Assembly (NCBI GenBank): GCA_001796935.1
Contig: MGNX01000040.1
Location: forward strand, 1,033-7,232
Reading direction: 5' to 3'
From: Chloroflexi bacterium RBG_16_60_22
GTDB taxonomy: Bacteria; Chloroflexota; Dehalococcoidia; Dehalococcoidales; RBG-16-60-22
DNA length: 6,200 nt
The notes below the pieces were generated by a model that was not told the DNA's origin, searched no databases, and worked only from the letters and a program-made list of their open reading frames with translations. Positions within the stretch are counted from its first letter, which is position 1; the number at the start of each line of letters is the position of its first letter. Below, one piece after another: positions 1 through 6,200 of this stretch. A program made the position numbers and the translations under genes.

Positions 1-131
1 TGGGACGGGCAGGAATCAGCGATATTATTAAACTTGACCTGGAACCGGAAGAAAAAGAGCTGCTGGACCGTTCCGTCGCCAGCGTCCAGAAATCGGTCGA
101 CTACGTCCGGGGACAGCTGAAGAAACCGTAG
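1..131 (+). CDS. mdh: Malate dehydrogenase-like protein, C-terminal end (5' truncated by the window)
   Basis: Only the last 42 codons are present, read in the frame that starts at base 3 and ends at a TAG at 129-131. The tail reads GRAGISDIIKLDLEPEEKEL followed by LLDRSVASVQKSV and a basic end. This is the typical end of the LDH/MDH family: a G-x-x-G-I-x-x-I-I strand, an L-x-x-E-E-K-x-x-L turn, and a final amphipathic helix with S-x-x-x-V. From family knowledge, malate dehydrogenase interconverts malate and oxaloacetate with NAD in the cytoplasm. The catalytic His and Arg residues and the Rossmann domain lie outside the window, so malate cannot be separated from lactate specificity with certainty; the tail looks more like the bacterial MDH type. 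The DHA2 transporter gene follows 19 bases downstream on the same strand, so read-through is possible. Confidence 0.7.
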   Translation, partial: GRAGISDIIKLDLEPEEKELLDRSVASVQKSVDYVRGQLKKP

Positions 132-150
132 TTTTGCAGGGTTTATTCCC

Positions 151-1542
151 ATGGCTTATACGGAAAACCGCACCGAAAACACTACCGAGAAAAACGTGGC
201 GCTTTTCATCGCCGCCATCAGCACCTTTTTTACCCCTTTCATGCTGTCCGCCGTCAACATCGCCGTGCCTTCGATCGGCCGGGAGTTCGCCATGGACGCC
301 ATCTGGCTGAGCTGGATACCCAACTCCTTCCTGCTGGCCTCCACGATATTTCTCATCCCCTTCGGGAAGGTGGCGGATATCTACGGGCGCAAGAGGATTT
401 TCACCACCGGCATCATCATTTTTACCCTGGCCTGCCTCCTCCAGGCCTTTTCCAACTCGGCGCCGGTGTTCATCATCTTCCGCGTTATGCAGGGCATCGG
501 TTCCTCCATGGTTTTTACCACGGCCATCGCCATCGTCATGTCCGTGTTTCCGCCGCAGGAGAGGGGCAAGGCCATCGGGATAACCTCGGCCGCGGTGTAC
601 CTGGGGATTTCCCTCGGGCCCTTTATCGGCGGCCTGCTCACGGACTACTTCGGCTGGCGGAGCATCTTCCTGGTAACGGTGCCCCTGGGGATATCCATCA
701 TCGCCGCCGTGCTGTGGAAGCTCAAGGGGGAGTGGGCCGATGAGAAGAAGAGCCGGTTCGACTTTGCCGGCGCGATTATCTACGGGCTGGGCATGCTGGC
801 CTTAATCTACGGCATCTCCCTTCTGCCGGAACTGCACAGCCTGTGGCTCATCGGGGCGGGCATCGCCGGATTGCTGGCCTTCCTGTGGTGGGAGACCAGG
901 GCGAAATCCCCCCTGGTCCAGCTCAGCCTTTTCCGGCACAACCGGGTCCTGGTGTTCTCCAACCTCGCCGCCCTGTTCCAGTACAGCGCCACCTTCTCCG
1001 TTATCTTCTTGATCAGCCTCTACCTGCAGTACATCAAGGGGCTTGACCCCCTCCACGCCGGAATCATCATGATTTCCATGCCGGCGGTGCAGGCCGTGTT
1101 CTCCCCCATCGCCGGGCAACTTTCCGACCGTATTGAGCCGCGCATTCTGGCCTCGGTGGGGATGGGAATGGGGACCGTCGGCCTGGGACTCCTCGCTCTG
1201 CTGGGCCAGCCCACGCCACTGTGGTTCCTCATCGTCAGCATGGTCATCCTGGGACTCGGCGTGGCCTTTTTCGCGTCGCCCAACAGCAACGCCGTGATGA
1301 GCTCGGTGGACCACCGCTACTTCGGGACGGCCTCCGCCATCCTCTCGACGATGCGGCAGACCGGCGGGATATTCAGCATGGGGATTGTCATCATCACGTT
1401 CGCCCTGCTCATCGGCCGGGTGGAGATTACGCCGCAATATTACGTCGAGTTTCTCAGAAGCCTGCGGTTGGTCTTTACCATCGCCGCCGCGCTTTCTTTC
1501 ACCGGCATCTTCCTGTCCCTGTCCCGGGGGAGCATCCGGTAA
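151..1542 (+). CDS. MFS transporter, DHA2 (EmrB/QacA-type, 14 helices) family
   Basis: A 463-residue inner-membrane protein, probably a proton-driven drug or metabolite exporter. Visible motifs are MFS motif A FGKVADIYGRKR at residues 71-82, motif B RVMQGIGSS at 111-119, and the antiporter motif C region GISLGPFIGG at 152-161. WRSIFLVTVPLG at 169-180 is the DHA2 hallmark, with Thr where Asn is usual. A degenerate second motif A, GQLSDRIEPR, lies at 322-331. Hydrophobic stretches fit about 14 helices (first near 15-40, last near 437-457), as in DHA2 rather than 12-helix DHA1; the length is slightly short for the family. The ATG at 151 is preceded by a modest GCAGGG (136-141), nine bases from the start. 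The short N-terminus before helix 1 is polar, with TEN repeated, as expected for a cytoplasmic leader. No EmrA-like membrane fusion partner or TetR/MarR regulator is visible. The substrate cannot be told from sequence. Confidence 0.9.
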   Translation: MAYTENRTENTTEKNVALFIAAISTFFTPFMLSAVNIAVPSIGREFAMDAIWLSWIPNSFLLASTIFLIPFGKVADIYGRKRIFTTGIIIFTLACLLQAFSNSAPVFIIFRVMQGIGSSMVFTTAIAIVMSVFPPQERGKAIGITSAAVYLGISLGPFIGGLLTDYFGWRSIFLVTVPLGISIIAAVLWKLKGEWADEKKSRFDFAGAIIYGLGMLALIYGISLLPELHSLWLIGAGIAGLLAFLWWETRAKSPLVQLSLFRHNRVLVFSNLAALFQYSATFSVIFLISLYLQYIKGLDPLHAGIIMISMPAVQAVFSPIAGQLSDRIEPRILASVGMGMGTVGLGLLALLGQPTPLWFLIVSMVILGLGVAFFASPNSNAVMSSVDHRYFGTASAILSTMRQTGGIFSMGIVIITFALLIGRVEITPQYYVEFLRSLRLVFTIAAALSFTGIFLSLSRGSIR

Positions 1543-1547
1543 TTATC

Positions 1548-1566
1548 CCCGGCCTTCAGGACCGGG
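1548..1566. terminator. Possible bidirectional hairpin between convergent transporter genes
   Basis: CCCGGCCT and AGG-A-CCGGG can pair as a 5+3 bp stem with one bulged A and a two-base TC loop. The element spans the 13-base gap between the two stop codons and the last codons of the minus-strand gene. A second GC stem, GGCCCG-TATC-CGGGCC (1565-1580), lies next to it. Neither has a clear run of T on either side, so a classical intrinsic terminator is not shown; the location is the main argument. Confidence 0.3.
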
Positions 1567-2818
1567 CCCGTATCCGGGCCGCGTGTCTCGGGGCGGCCAT
1601 CCAGAAGATGCTACCGGCCAGGACATAGGCTACCAGGGAGACGATAAAGGCGCTGTGATAGCTCCCGGTGACGTCATAGATATAGCCGCCCAGCCACGGG
1701 CCGATGGCGCCGCCCACCCCGGAGCCGGTGAGTATCACCGCCGAAATAGCACCGATGTTCTTACCGTAAAAAATATCGGCCGTCCCCACGAAAATCGTCG
1801 GTGAAAAAAGTCCGGTACCGATGCCGGAGCTAACCGCGTAGACGTAAAACAGCCAGATATTTGAGTTGTCCCGTACGGATATCAGGGCGACCATCCCCCC
1901 GGCGGCCAGGATGCAGGCCAGGGTTATTGTCCACTCCCGGCCTATACGGTCGGAGATAAAAGCGCAAATCTGACCGCCGATAGAGACGATGCCGAACATG
2001 GCGAAAACGGATGCGGCCAGAACGCCGCTGTAGCCGACATCCACGGCAAACTTTATCTGGTGCGCCAGGACCAGGTAGTTGCCGATTCCCCAGTAGAGCA
2101 TCTGTGAAAGCACCAGCAGCCACAGGCTGCGGGTCCGGAGAGCCCCGCGCAGGGTCCAATCGCTGACTCCCCGGTCGGCCCCCGGGGGAAGAACGGCAGG
2201 TGGCGTTTCACCGGCCCGGTAGGACAACATCCCCTTGTCCCCGGGACGATAATGAAATATAAAGTAGTAAAGTGGCAACAGGAGAACAAGCAGCATACCG
2301 GCCATGAAGATATAAGCCCCGCGCCACCCGAAGCCCGATATCACCACCTCGACCACCATACCATAGGCGAAGCTCAGGCCGCCGCCAATCTGGCCGAGGC
2401 CGATGGCCAGCCCCCGGCCCCTGCCGAACCAGTTCATCAGCGCCGGATTCAAGATGGGCAACCCGCAAAAAGCGCTGCCTATCGGTACCAGCACGCCGAA
2501 GAGCAGGTAGAAATGCCACAGCTCGGTGGCCAGGGAGCAACCGGCCGTGGCCGCAGCCAGTACGCCGATGCCGATGATGGCCACCTTGCGCGGCTTCCAG
2601 CGGTCAACCAGGATGCCCGCTACCGGGGCCGTAAAGCCATAGACGAGAATGTTCAGGGACAGCATGAGGGCAGTGCTGCCGCGGAACCAGCCGAACTCGG
2701 TGAGAATGGGGTTTAAAAGGACGGAAAAGGAGTTCCTGATGCCGTAAACCAGCATCATGGTGACAACCGTCAGGCCGACGAGATACCAGCCGTAGAAAAC
2801 CGGGGTGCGCTTGGCCAT
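1556..2818 (-). CDS. MFS transporter, OFA / monocarboxylate-porter-like
   Basis: A 420-residue, roughly 12-helix membrane protein. The N-terminus has the FYGW signature (residues 8-11) and GIRNSFSVLLNPI (26-38), typical of the oxalate:formate antiporter and monocarboxylate-type MFS group. Motif A is GILVDRWKPRKV at 68-79. WFGRGRGLAIGL at 130-141 and GPWLGGYIYDVTGSY at 373-387 are also characteristic of this group. A second motif-A copy, FISDRIGRE, lies at 287-295, after the central loop near 190-225. By family, members move small carboxylates or related organic anions; the substrate here is unknown. The FYGW motif right after residue 1 supports the ATG start. However, the only GGGAG sits one base before that ATG, which is too close for normal Shine-Dalgarno pairing. 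It is the last gene of the minus-strand run, 41 bases after the UroD-fold gene, and probably transports the substrate or product of that pathway (inference from context). Confidence 0.88.
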   Translation of the reverse strand: MAKRTPVFYGWYLVGLTVVTMMLVYGIRNSFSVLLNPILTEFGWFRGSTALMLSLNILVYGFTAPVAGILVDRWKPRKVAIIGIGVLAAATAGCSLATELWHFYLLFGVLVPIGSAFCGLPILNPALMNWFGRGRGLAIGLGQIGGGLSFAYGMVVEVVISGFGWRGAYIFMAGMLLVLLLPLYYFIFHYRPGDKGMLSYRAGETPPAVLPPGADRGVSDWTLRGALRTRSLWLLVLSQMLYWGIGNYLVLAHQIKFAVDVGYSGVLAASVFAMFGIVSIGGQICAFISDRIGREWTITLACILAAGGMVALISVRDNSNIWLFYVYAVSSGIGTGLFSPTIFVGTADIFYGKNIGAISAVILTGSGVGGAIGPWLGGYIYDVTGSYHSAFIVSLVAYVLAGSIFWMAAPRHAARIRARS

Positions 2819-2827
2819 GCTCCCGCT

Positions 2828-2833
2828 ATTATA
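2828..2833 (-). promoter_or_regulatory. Candidate -10 box (TATAAT) for the OFA-like transporter
   Basis: The minus strand reads TATAAT exactly, nine bases before the ATG at 2818, inside the 41-base gap after the UroD-fold gene. The hexamer 17 bases upstream, TTTCAA, is a poor -35 (3 of 6). If used, transcription would begin about two bases before the start codon, giving a nearly leaderless message. A perfect -10 hexamer in a G+C-rich gap is suggestive but can occur by chance. Confidence 0.3.
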
Positions 2834-2859
2834 TCAGGTAAGGGCCGCGCTTGAAACCG

Positions 2860-3864
2860 TCACGAGGATATCGCCTTCATGAGGAGGTGGACTGCCTCCG
2901 GCGAGGCCGCGGCGGGCACCTCCCAGTCCGTGGTCAGGAAGACGCCGTGATGCACGCCCGCGGGCAGGTTATTTTTAAGGTAGTCCCCCAGCGCCGCCCT
3001 CCCGGAGGTGAGCAGCCGGGAGGGGATGGCTTTTCCCAGGACGCAGGGCCGACCGCCCCGGAGTCCGTTCCAGGTCTTTATGTCAACTTCCCCGGCTACG
3101 ATACCGTCAAAGCTGAGCTCAATCATATTGGCCAGCGTGCCGGGGGTCGATTCTCCCGGCAGCAGCACGGAGAAGGCGTTGTAGAAGCGGACCGTGTTCA
3201 CGATAGGCCCCATCGTCGAGCGCAGCCAGGGCCAGTGCACCGCCGGCAAAGCGGGCACCAGACGGTCGGCCACGACAACGAGGTCCGGCTCCAGCTCGCA
3301 GCAGGTCTGAATCACCTTGAGCAGGAAGGCGACCGCCATCTCCACGGACTTTTTCGTCTCATCGGGCTTGTCCAGCAGGTCCCGAATCACGTCCCGGCCG
3401 AGGAGCGTGGCCGTCAAAGTCAGCGGCCCGGTGACCACCGTTGCCAGGGCCAGCGTGGACCCGGAGACCATGCCGATGCGGCGCATCGACTCCATCACCG
3501 TGCCGGTCCGGCCCGATTTGCCGATGTTCGCCTCGCTGATTGCGGCGAGGTAGCCCAGGTTACCGGAAGCTAAGGGGGCCGCCACCGGCGCTTCGTAGTC
3601 CCCCTTCCAGCCCAGGGCGCAGCCGCATAGCTCCGCCTCCAGCGAGGCATCGAAGCCGCTGATTACGGCGTCATAGCCGTAGAGCTTCTGGGCATTCCGG
3701 AGGCACTTGACGTACTGGGTGGGGTCGGCGTAAATCCGGCGCAGCGGCAGCTGCTCCAGTCGCGCCGCGTGGGTGAACACCCAGGGTATAAATGGCAGGC
3801 GTGCCACGTCGGCGAAATCGAAGACTCCCCTGACCAGCTCCCTGGAGGTAGCGGCTTTTTCCAT
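2860..3864 (-). CDS. Uroporphyrinogen decarboxylase (UroD)-fold protein, non-canonical
   Basis: A 334-residue soluble protein, about the usual length for the UroD/MtaA superfamily. Matching features in order are LPFIPWVFTHAARL at 23-36 (counterpart of the UroD P-x-W-x-M-R-Q-A-G-R segment, keeping the second Arg as R35 but with Thr for the first) and YGYDAVISGFD at 62-72 (D72 aligning by eye with the UroD catalytic Asp). VTGPLTLTATLLG at 144-156 is the best-conserved family block. The C-terminal strand and helix from about 306 run through TDWEVP and SPEAVHLLMKA. In corrinoid methyltransferases of this fold, zinc is held by H-x-C-G and a later G-C-x-x-P. Here those positions read LLPG (234-237) and DWEVP (313-317), so the ligands are absent. 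It is therefore neither clearly heme UroD nor a zinc MtaA-type enzyme, and its reaction is unknown. The start codon lies 20 bases after the HyuB-like gene, with only a weak upstream AAG-type ribosome site; translational coupling is likely. Confidence 0.72.
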   Translation of the reverse strand: MEKAATSRELVRGVFDFADVARLPFIPWVFTHAARLEQLPLRRIYADPTQYVKCLRNAQKLYGYDAVISGFDASLEAELCGCALGWKGDYEAPVAAPLASGNLGYLAAISEANIGKSGRTGTVMESMRRIGMVSGSTLALATVVTGPLTLTATLLGRDVIRDLLDKPDETKKSVEMAVAFLLKVIQTCCELEPDLVVVADRLVPALPAVHWPWLRSTMGPIVNTVRFYNAFSVLLPGESTPGTLANMIELSFDGIVAGEVDIKTWNGLRGGRPCVLGKAIPSRLLTSGRAALGDYLKNNLPAGVHHGVFLTTDWEVPAAASPEAVHLLMKAISS

Positions 3865-3884
3865 ATCTTAACTGAAACGCCCGA

Positions 3885-4112
3885 CTACATCCTGATTATT
3901 TCCCGGGTCTTTTTGGCGTCCGGCCACGACCCGTAGTATTCCAGCGCTTCCTCGACGGGTTTCATCTGCGCCCACTCTTTCTCGAAATCCGCCCAGCGCA
4001 CCCCGCGGGCTTTCCGGTCCTCCCTCTCCCGATGCCGGAGTTCCCCGGTCTGGTTATAGTCCACGTCCAGGGTCTCGTGGTTGTAGGCCACGCGGTAGAC
4101 CGTCTCCGCCGT
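3885..4112 (-). repeat. Paralogous 3'-end segment, copy 1
   Basis: Encodes the last 75 residues and stop of the complete HyuB-like protein. It matches 5968-6195 at equal length without gaps. A 17-base exact identity (4015-4031 and 6098-6114) falls in the codons for the shared R-E-R-E-D-R motif. This is divergent gene duplication, not a mobile repeat. Confidence 0.6.
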
Positions 4113-5942
4113 GCGGTGGGAGATGACCTCCCGGCGCAGGTCTTCCACTACCAGGTCCGGGTCCCTCTCCAGGACGTCGCCGTAGCCGCCGCCCCCGCCG
4201 TTGAAAAGCGCCCAGAGGTCGCCGTTAAGCACCACCTTGGTCGGCTTGTTCATACTGCCGACGGAGTACTCACCCCGGATAGCCCTCCCCGTCACCAGCC
4301 CCAGCGCATCCGCCGGGAGGTCTTTATCGCCCCGCTTCATTTTCTCCCAGATATCGGTATGCAGCACCTCGATACCCGGTAGCGTCTGGGGCGGATACCC
4401 GCCGAAGATGCCGAAACAGTTACGTATTTTGCTGCCCTTGAGGGCGGTGTTATACAGGGCCCAGTCGACGTAGTTCACGATGTAAATAATCTCGGTGCCG
4501 CAGCCGCCGCGGTACCTGCCGAAGCCGCCACTGTCACGGGCAAACTTGGCCACGAGGTGGAGGAACTGGAACTCGTTCTCGGTCTCCTCGATGTCCGGGG
4601 CGCGTCCCGTGGGACAGTGGGAGAAGCCGAAGGCATCGACGCCGTCCATGTCCGACCGGGCGCCGTGCCCCTCGGTGTTGAGGCCGAAGGCGAGGATATC
4701 GGCCACCGGTACGCCCCACTGGTTCGGGCCCGCCCCGATGAAGCCGCCGCCGGTATTGCCGGACGGCGCCGCCACCAGGTCGCGCTGGAGGCTATCGAAC
4801 ATCATCTTGCTCATGCAGACGGTGCCGAGGCTCATGGCGCCGTGGCAGGCGGGCGCCGAGTAGCTCTGGGCGGCTTCCGGGTGAGGGTTGAACATGGTCC
4901 CTTCGGGTATAATCCAGTCCATCGGCGCCAGCACCCCGGCCGATACCGGTAAATCATGGAAGGGGTAAGCCATGAGGTGGATGGTCATATTGGCGGCCAG
5001 GGAGTGCGGCATGGTCTGCATGGGGCTGTCATTCTCCGGCGAGCTGCCGGTGAAGTCCCAGATAAGCCGGTCATCCTTCTTCTGGAGGGTCAGGAAGTTG
5101 CGCACCATCGACTGGTGAGGGCCGACCGTATCCATGAAGGTCACGGCGCGGTAATAACCGTCGTTCCACTGGGCGATGCGGCGCCGGACGGCTTTCTCCG
5201 ACTCCATCAGCGTCATGCGGAAAAGCCCCTTGAGGAAATCGTTGCCCTTCTCCCGGGCCAGGGATATCAGCCGGGTGCGCAGGCGGTCGGCGGCGCTAAG
5301 GCGCGCCCTCATATCGATGGCCTGCATGCGGGGGGCGCGGGACATCAGGTTGACGCACATCTCCACCAGGTCTTCCCTCAAGCAGAAGTTCTCCCCTATC
5401 TTGATGGGCGAGAGCAGCATGCCTTCGTCGTGGCGTGTCCGGGCGCTGAGCGGCATGCCGCCGGCCTCGCAGGCGCCGGTCTCCGGCTGGTGCACCGCCG
5501 CGTTGGTCCAGGCGATGAGCTCGCCCCCGTTGAAGACGGGCATGATGAGAATCTGGTCACAGTTATGGATTCCCCCGTAAAGGGGGTCGGAGGCGTAAAA
5601 GATATCGCCGTCCCGGACGCCGACCGTCTCCTCGCTCCGCCAGGTCTCGGCGACGAACTTGATGGGCAGCTGCCCGACGACGGCGTGGAGGTAGGTGCCG
5701 CACCAGGCCGCCACCATATCCCCCCGGGGGGTGTAAACGCCGGTAACGAGGTCGCCGGAACGTAACATGCTGCTGACACCCAGCTTGATGAAGACCTCCT
5801 TGGACTCCAGCAGGAAGTTGTTCAGCTTTTCCGTGTATATCTCGTAGTCGCCGGGCTGGAGCAGCTTCAGGGCCGCCAGCTCGTCGTCCGCGGGGGGAAT
5901 CGGCTTAATCCATTCCAGGAGCTTCCGGGTATCCGGCTTCAC
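3885..5942 (-). CDS. Hydantoinase B/oxoprolinase-family protein, acetone carboxylase alpha-like
   Basis: A 685-residue cytoplasmic enzyme subunit. Family blocks are DGDIFYASDPLYGGIHNCDQ (111-130), AVHQPETG (149-156), a helical MRARLSAADRLR segment (211-222), DSGGFGRYRGGCG (470-482, the hallmark S-G-G-x-G-x-x-R-G-G), and NGGGGGYGDVLERDPDLV (581-598). H126, D129 and H151 have the same spacing as the Mn ligands I recall for acetone carboxylase alpha (His150, Asp153, His175), which favours a carboxylase-type member over a simple hydantoinase. Members work with an ATP-using HyuA/AcxA-type partner, not in this window; 5-oxoprolinase, acetophenone carboxylase and N-methylhydantoinase are alternatives, so the substrate is open. 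A charged tail (611-685) is shared with the gene just upstream. The start is GTG, chosen because AAGGGAG lies six bases before it. It sits 25 bases after the upstream paralogue and 20 before the UroD-fold gene. Confidence 0.85.
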   Translation of the reverse strand: MKPDTRKLLEWIKPIPPADDELAALKLLQPGDYEIYTEKLNNFLLESKEVFIKLGVSSMLRSGDLVTGVYTPRGDMVAAWCGTYLHAVVGQLPIKFVAETWRSEETVGVRDGDIFYASDPLYGGIHNCDQILIMPVFNGGELIAWTNAAVHQPETGACEAGGMPLSARTRHDEGMLLSPIKIGENFCLREDLVEMCVNLMSRAPRMQAIDMRARLSAADRLRTRLISLAREKGNDFLKGLFRMTLMESEKAVRRRIAQWNDGYYRAVTFMDTVGPHQSMVRNFLTLQKKDDRLIWDFTGSSPENDSPMQTMPHSLAANMTIHLMAYPFHDLPVSAGVLAPMDWIIPEGTMFNPHPEAAQSYSAPACHGAMSLGTVCMSKMMFDSLQRDLVAAPSGNTGGGFIGAGPNQWGVPVADILAFGLNTEGHGARSDMDGVDAFGFSHCPTGRAPDIEETENEFQFLHLVAKFARDSGGFGRYRGGCGTEIIYIVNYVDWALYNTALKGSKIRNCFGIFGGYPPQTLPGIEVLHTDIWEKMKRGDKDLPADALGLVTGRAIRGEYSVGSMNKPTKVVLNGDLWALFNGGGGGYGDVLERDPDLVVEDLRREVISHRTAETVYRVAYNHETLDVDYNQTGELRHREREDRKARGVRWADFEKEWAQMKPVEEALEYYGSWPDAKKTREIIRM

Positions 5943-5948
5943 CAGTCT

Positions 5949-5955
5949 CTCCCTT
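5949..5955 (-). promoter_or_regulatory. Ribosome binding site deciding a GTG start
   Basis: The minus strand reads AAGGGAG, then six bases, then GTG at 5942-5940. It is the strongest Shine-Dalgarno match in the window and supports the GTG start of the 685-residue protein over internal ATG codons such as M60 or M76, which would cut into the conserved N-terminal region. Confidence 0.6.
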
Positions 5956-5967
5956 CTCCGCGACGGC

Positions 5968-6195
5968 CTACATCCTGATGATTTCCCTCTCCTTGCGGCC
6001 TTCCGGCCAGGAGCCGTAGTAGTCCATGGCTTCCGGCGACGGGTGGAGCGGGCACCATTCCTTTTCGAACTCTTCCCAGGTCATCCCGCGGGCCTTGCGG
6101 TCCTCCCTCTCCCGGTTGCGGAGCTCCCCGGTCTTTTCATGGTCCACCTCCAAGGTCTCCGGGTCAAAGGCGACATGATAGACGTTCTCGGCGGT
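5968..6195 (-). repeat. Paralogous 3'-end segment, copy 2
   Basis: Partner of 3885-4112: same 228-base length, same TAG stop and same final residues REIIRM, at roughly two-thirds protein identity. The homology very probably continues past the window edge into the rest of the upstream gene. Confidence 0.6.
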
Positions 6196-6200
6196 GTGCC
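5968..6200 (-). CDS. Second hydantoinase B/oxoprolinase-family protein, C-terminal end (5' part beyond the window)
   Basis: The open frame continues to the window edge; 76 full codons and a TAG stop are visible. Its last 75 residues align without gaps to the last 75 residues of the complete downstream HyuB-like protein, with about 49 identities by hand count. Shared blocks are TGELR, REREDRKARG, FEKEW, YYGSWP and REIIRM at the very end. This identifies it as the tail of a tandem paralogue, not a small free-standing gene, although a TTG at 6153 could make it look like a 61-residue ORF. The catalytic core is outside the window, so function rests on this homology. It lies 25 bases upstream of the complete paralogue and likely shares its transcript. 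The pair could be two subunits of one complex or two isoforms with different substrates. Confidence 0.75.
   Translation of the reverse strand, partial: HTAENVYHVAFDPETLEVDHEKTGELRNREREDRKARGMTWEEFEKEWCPLHPSPEAMDYYGSWPEGRKEREIIRM

Noticed and set aside
802..1437. Minus-strand ORF (211 codons) opposite the DHA2 transporter
   Set aside because: Its composition is very hydrophilic (His, Asp, Glu, Gly), the complement of a hydrophobic membrane protein, and it has no motif.
2851..3573. Plus-strand ORF (240 codons) opposite the UroD-fold gene
   Set aside because: Antisense shadow rich in Arg, Gly, His and Gln with no recognisable domain; the minus-strand frame has clear family blocks.
4180..4200. 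Run of glycine codons (NGGGGGYG) as a possible low-complexity repeat
   Set aside because: A glycine-rich G-G-G-G-x-G-D stretch is a normal conserved block near the end of hydantoinase B family proteins.
4956..5765. Long plus-strand ORF (269 codons) opposite the HyuB-like gene
   Set aside because: It lies wholly antisense to a well-conserved enzyme gene. Its His/Gly/Arg/Val-rich composition is typical of shadow frames in G+C-rich DNA, and no family motif is visible.
5968..6153. Stand-alone 61-residue protein starting at TTG 6153
   Set aside because: The frame stays open to the window edge and the extra residues continue the homology to the downstream paralogue, so this is the end of a longer gene.
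1..6200. CRISPR arrays, tRNA or rRNA genes, insertion sequences, toxin-antitoxin or defence genes
   Set aside because: No spaced direct repeats, tRNA-like cloverleaf, transposase motif or defence-related protein was seen; nearly all bases are used by metabolic or transport genes.

Overview
The window is G+C-rich (about 60% by eye) bacterial or archaeal chromosome, densely packed with metabolic and transport genes. No RNA gene, CRISPR array, insertion sequence or phage gene was seen. Gene content (malate dehydrogenase, an acetone-carboxylase/hydantoinase-B-type enzyme duplicated in tandem, a UroD-fold protein and an OFA-type transporter) resembles anaerobic or aromatic/ketone-degrading lineages such as Chloroflexota (Dehalococcoidia) or Desulfobacterota. 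That placement is inference from gene content; nothing in the window fixes the taxon.

Layout. On the plus strand, positions 1-131 hold the last 42 codons of a malate dehydrogenase-like gene. A 14-helix DHA2-family MFS exporter (151-1542) follows after 19 bases. The minus strand carries a run of four co-directional genes, read right to left. These are the 3' end of a hydantoinase-B-type gene (5968 to beyond 6200), a complete 685-residue paralogue of it (3885-5942, GTG start), a uroporphyrinogen-decarboxylase-fold protein (2860-3864), and a 12-helix OFA/monocarboxylate-type MFS transporter (1556-2818). The gaps between them are 25, 20 and 41 bases, so an operon is likely. The plus- and minus-strand blocks converge with only 13 bases between the two transporter stop codons.

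Working model (inference). The minus-strand cluster looks like a catabolic module for a small organic acid, ketone or cyclic amide. The OFA-like permease would move the substrate or product. The HyuB/AcxB-like subunits would act as carboxylase or amidohydrolase components, with an HyuA/AcxA-type ATP-binding partner expected upstream of the window. The UroD-fold protein has an unknown role. The complete HyuB-like protein keeps a His-x-x-Asp...His arrangement whose spacing matches the metal site I recall for acetone carboxylase. The UroD-fold protein lacks the His-x-Cys...Cys zinc ligands of corrinoid methyltransferases of that fold, so its chemistry is open. These two points, and the tandem duplication, are the most interesting things here. 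I found no clear sign of a wholly new defence or mobile system.

Every stretch longer than 41 bases is covered by a gene.
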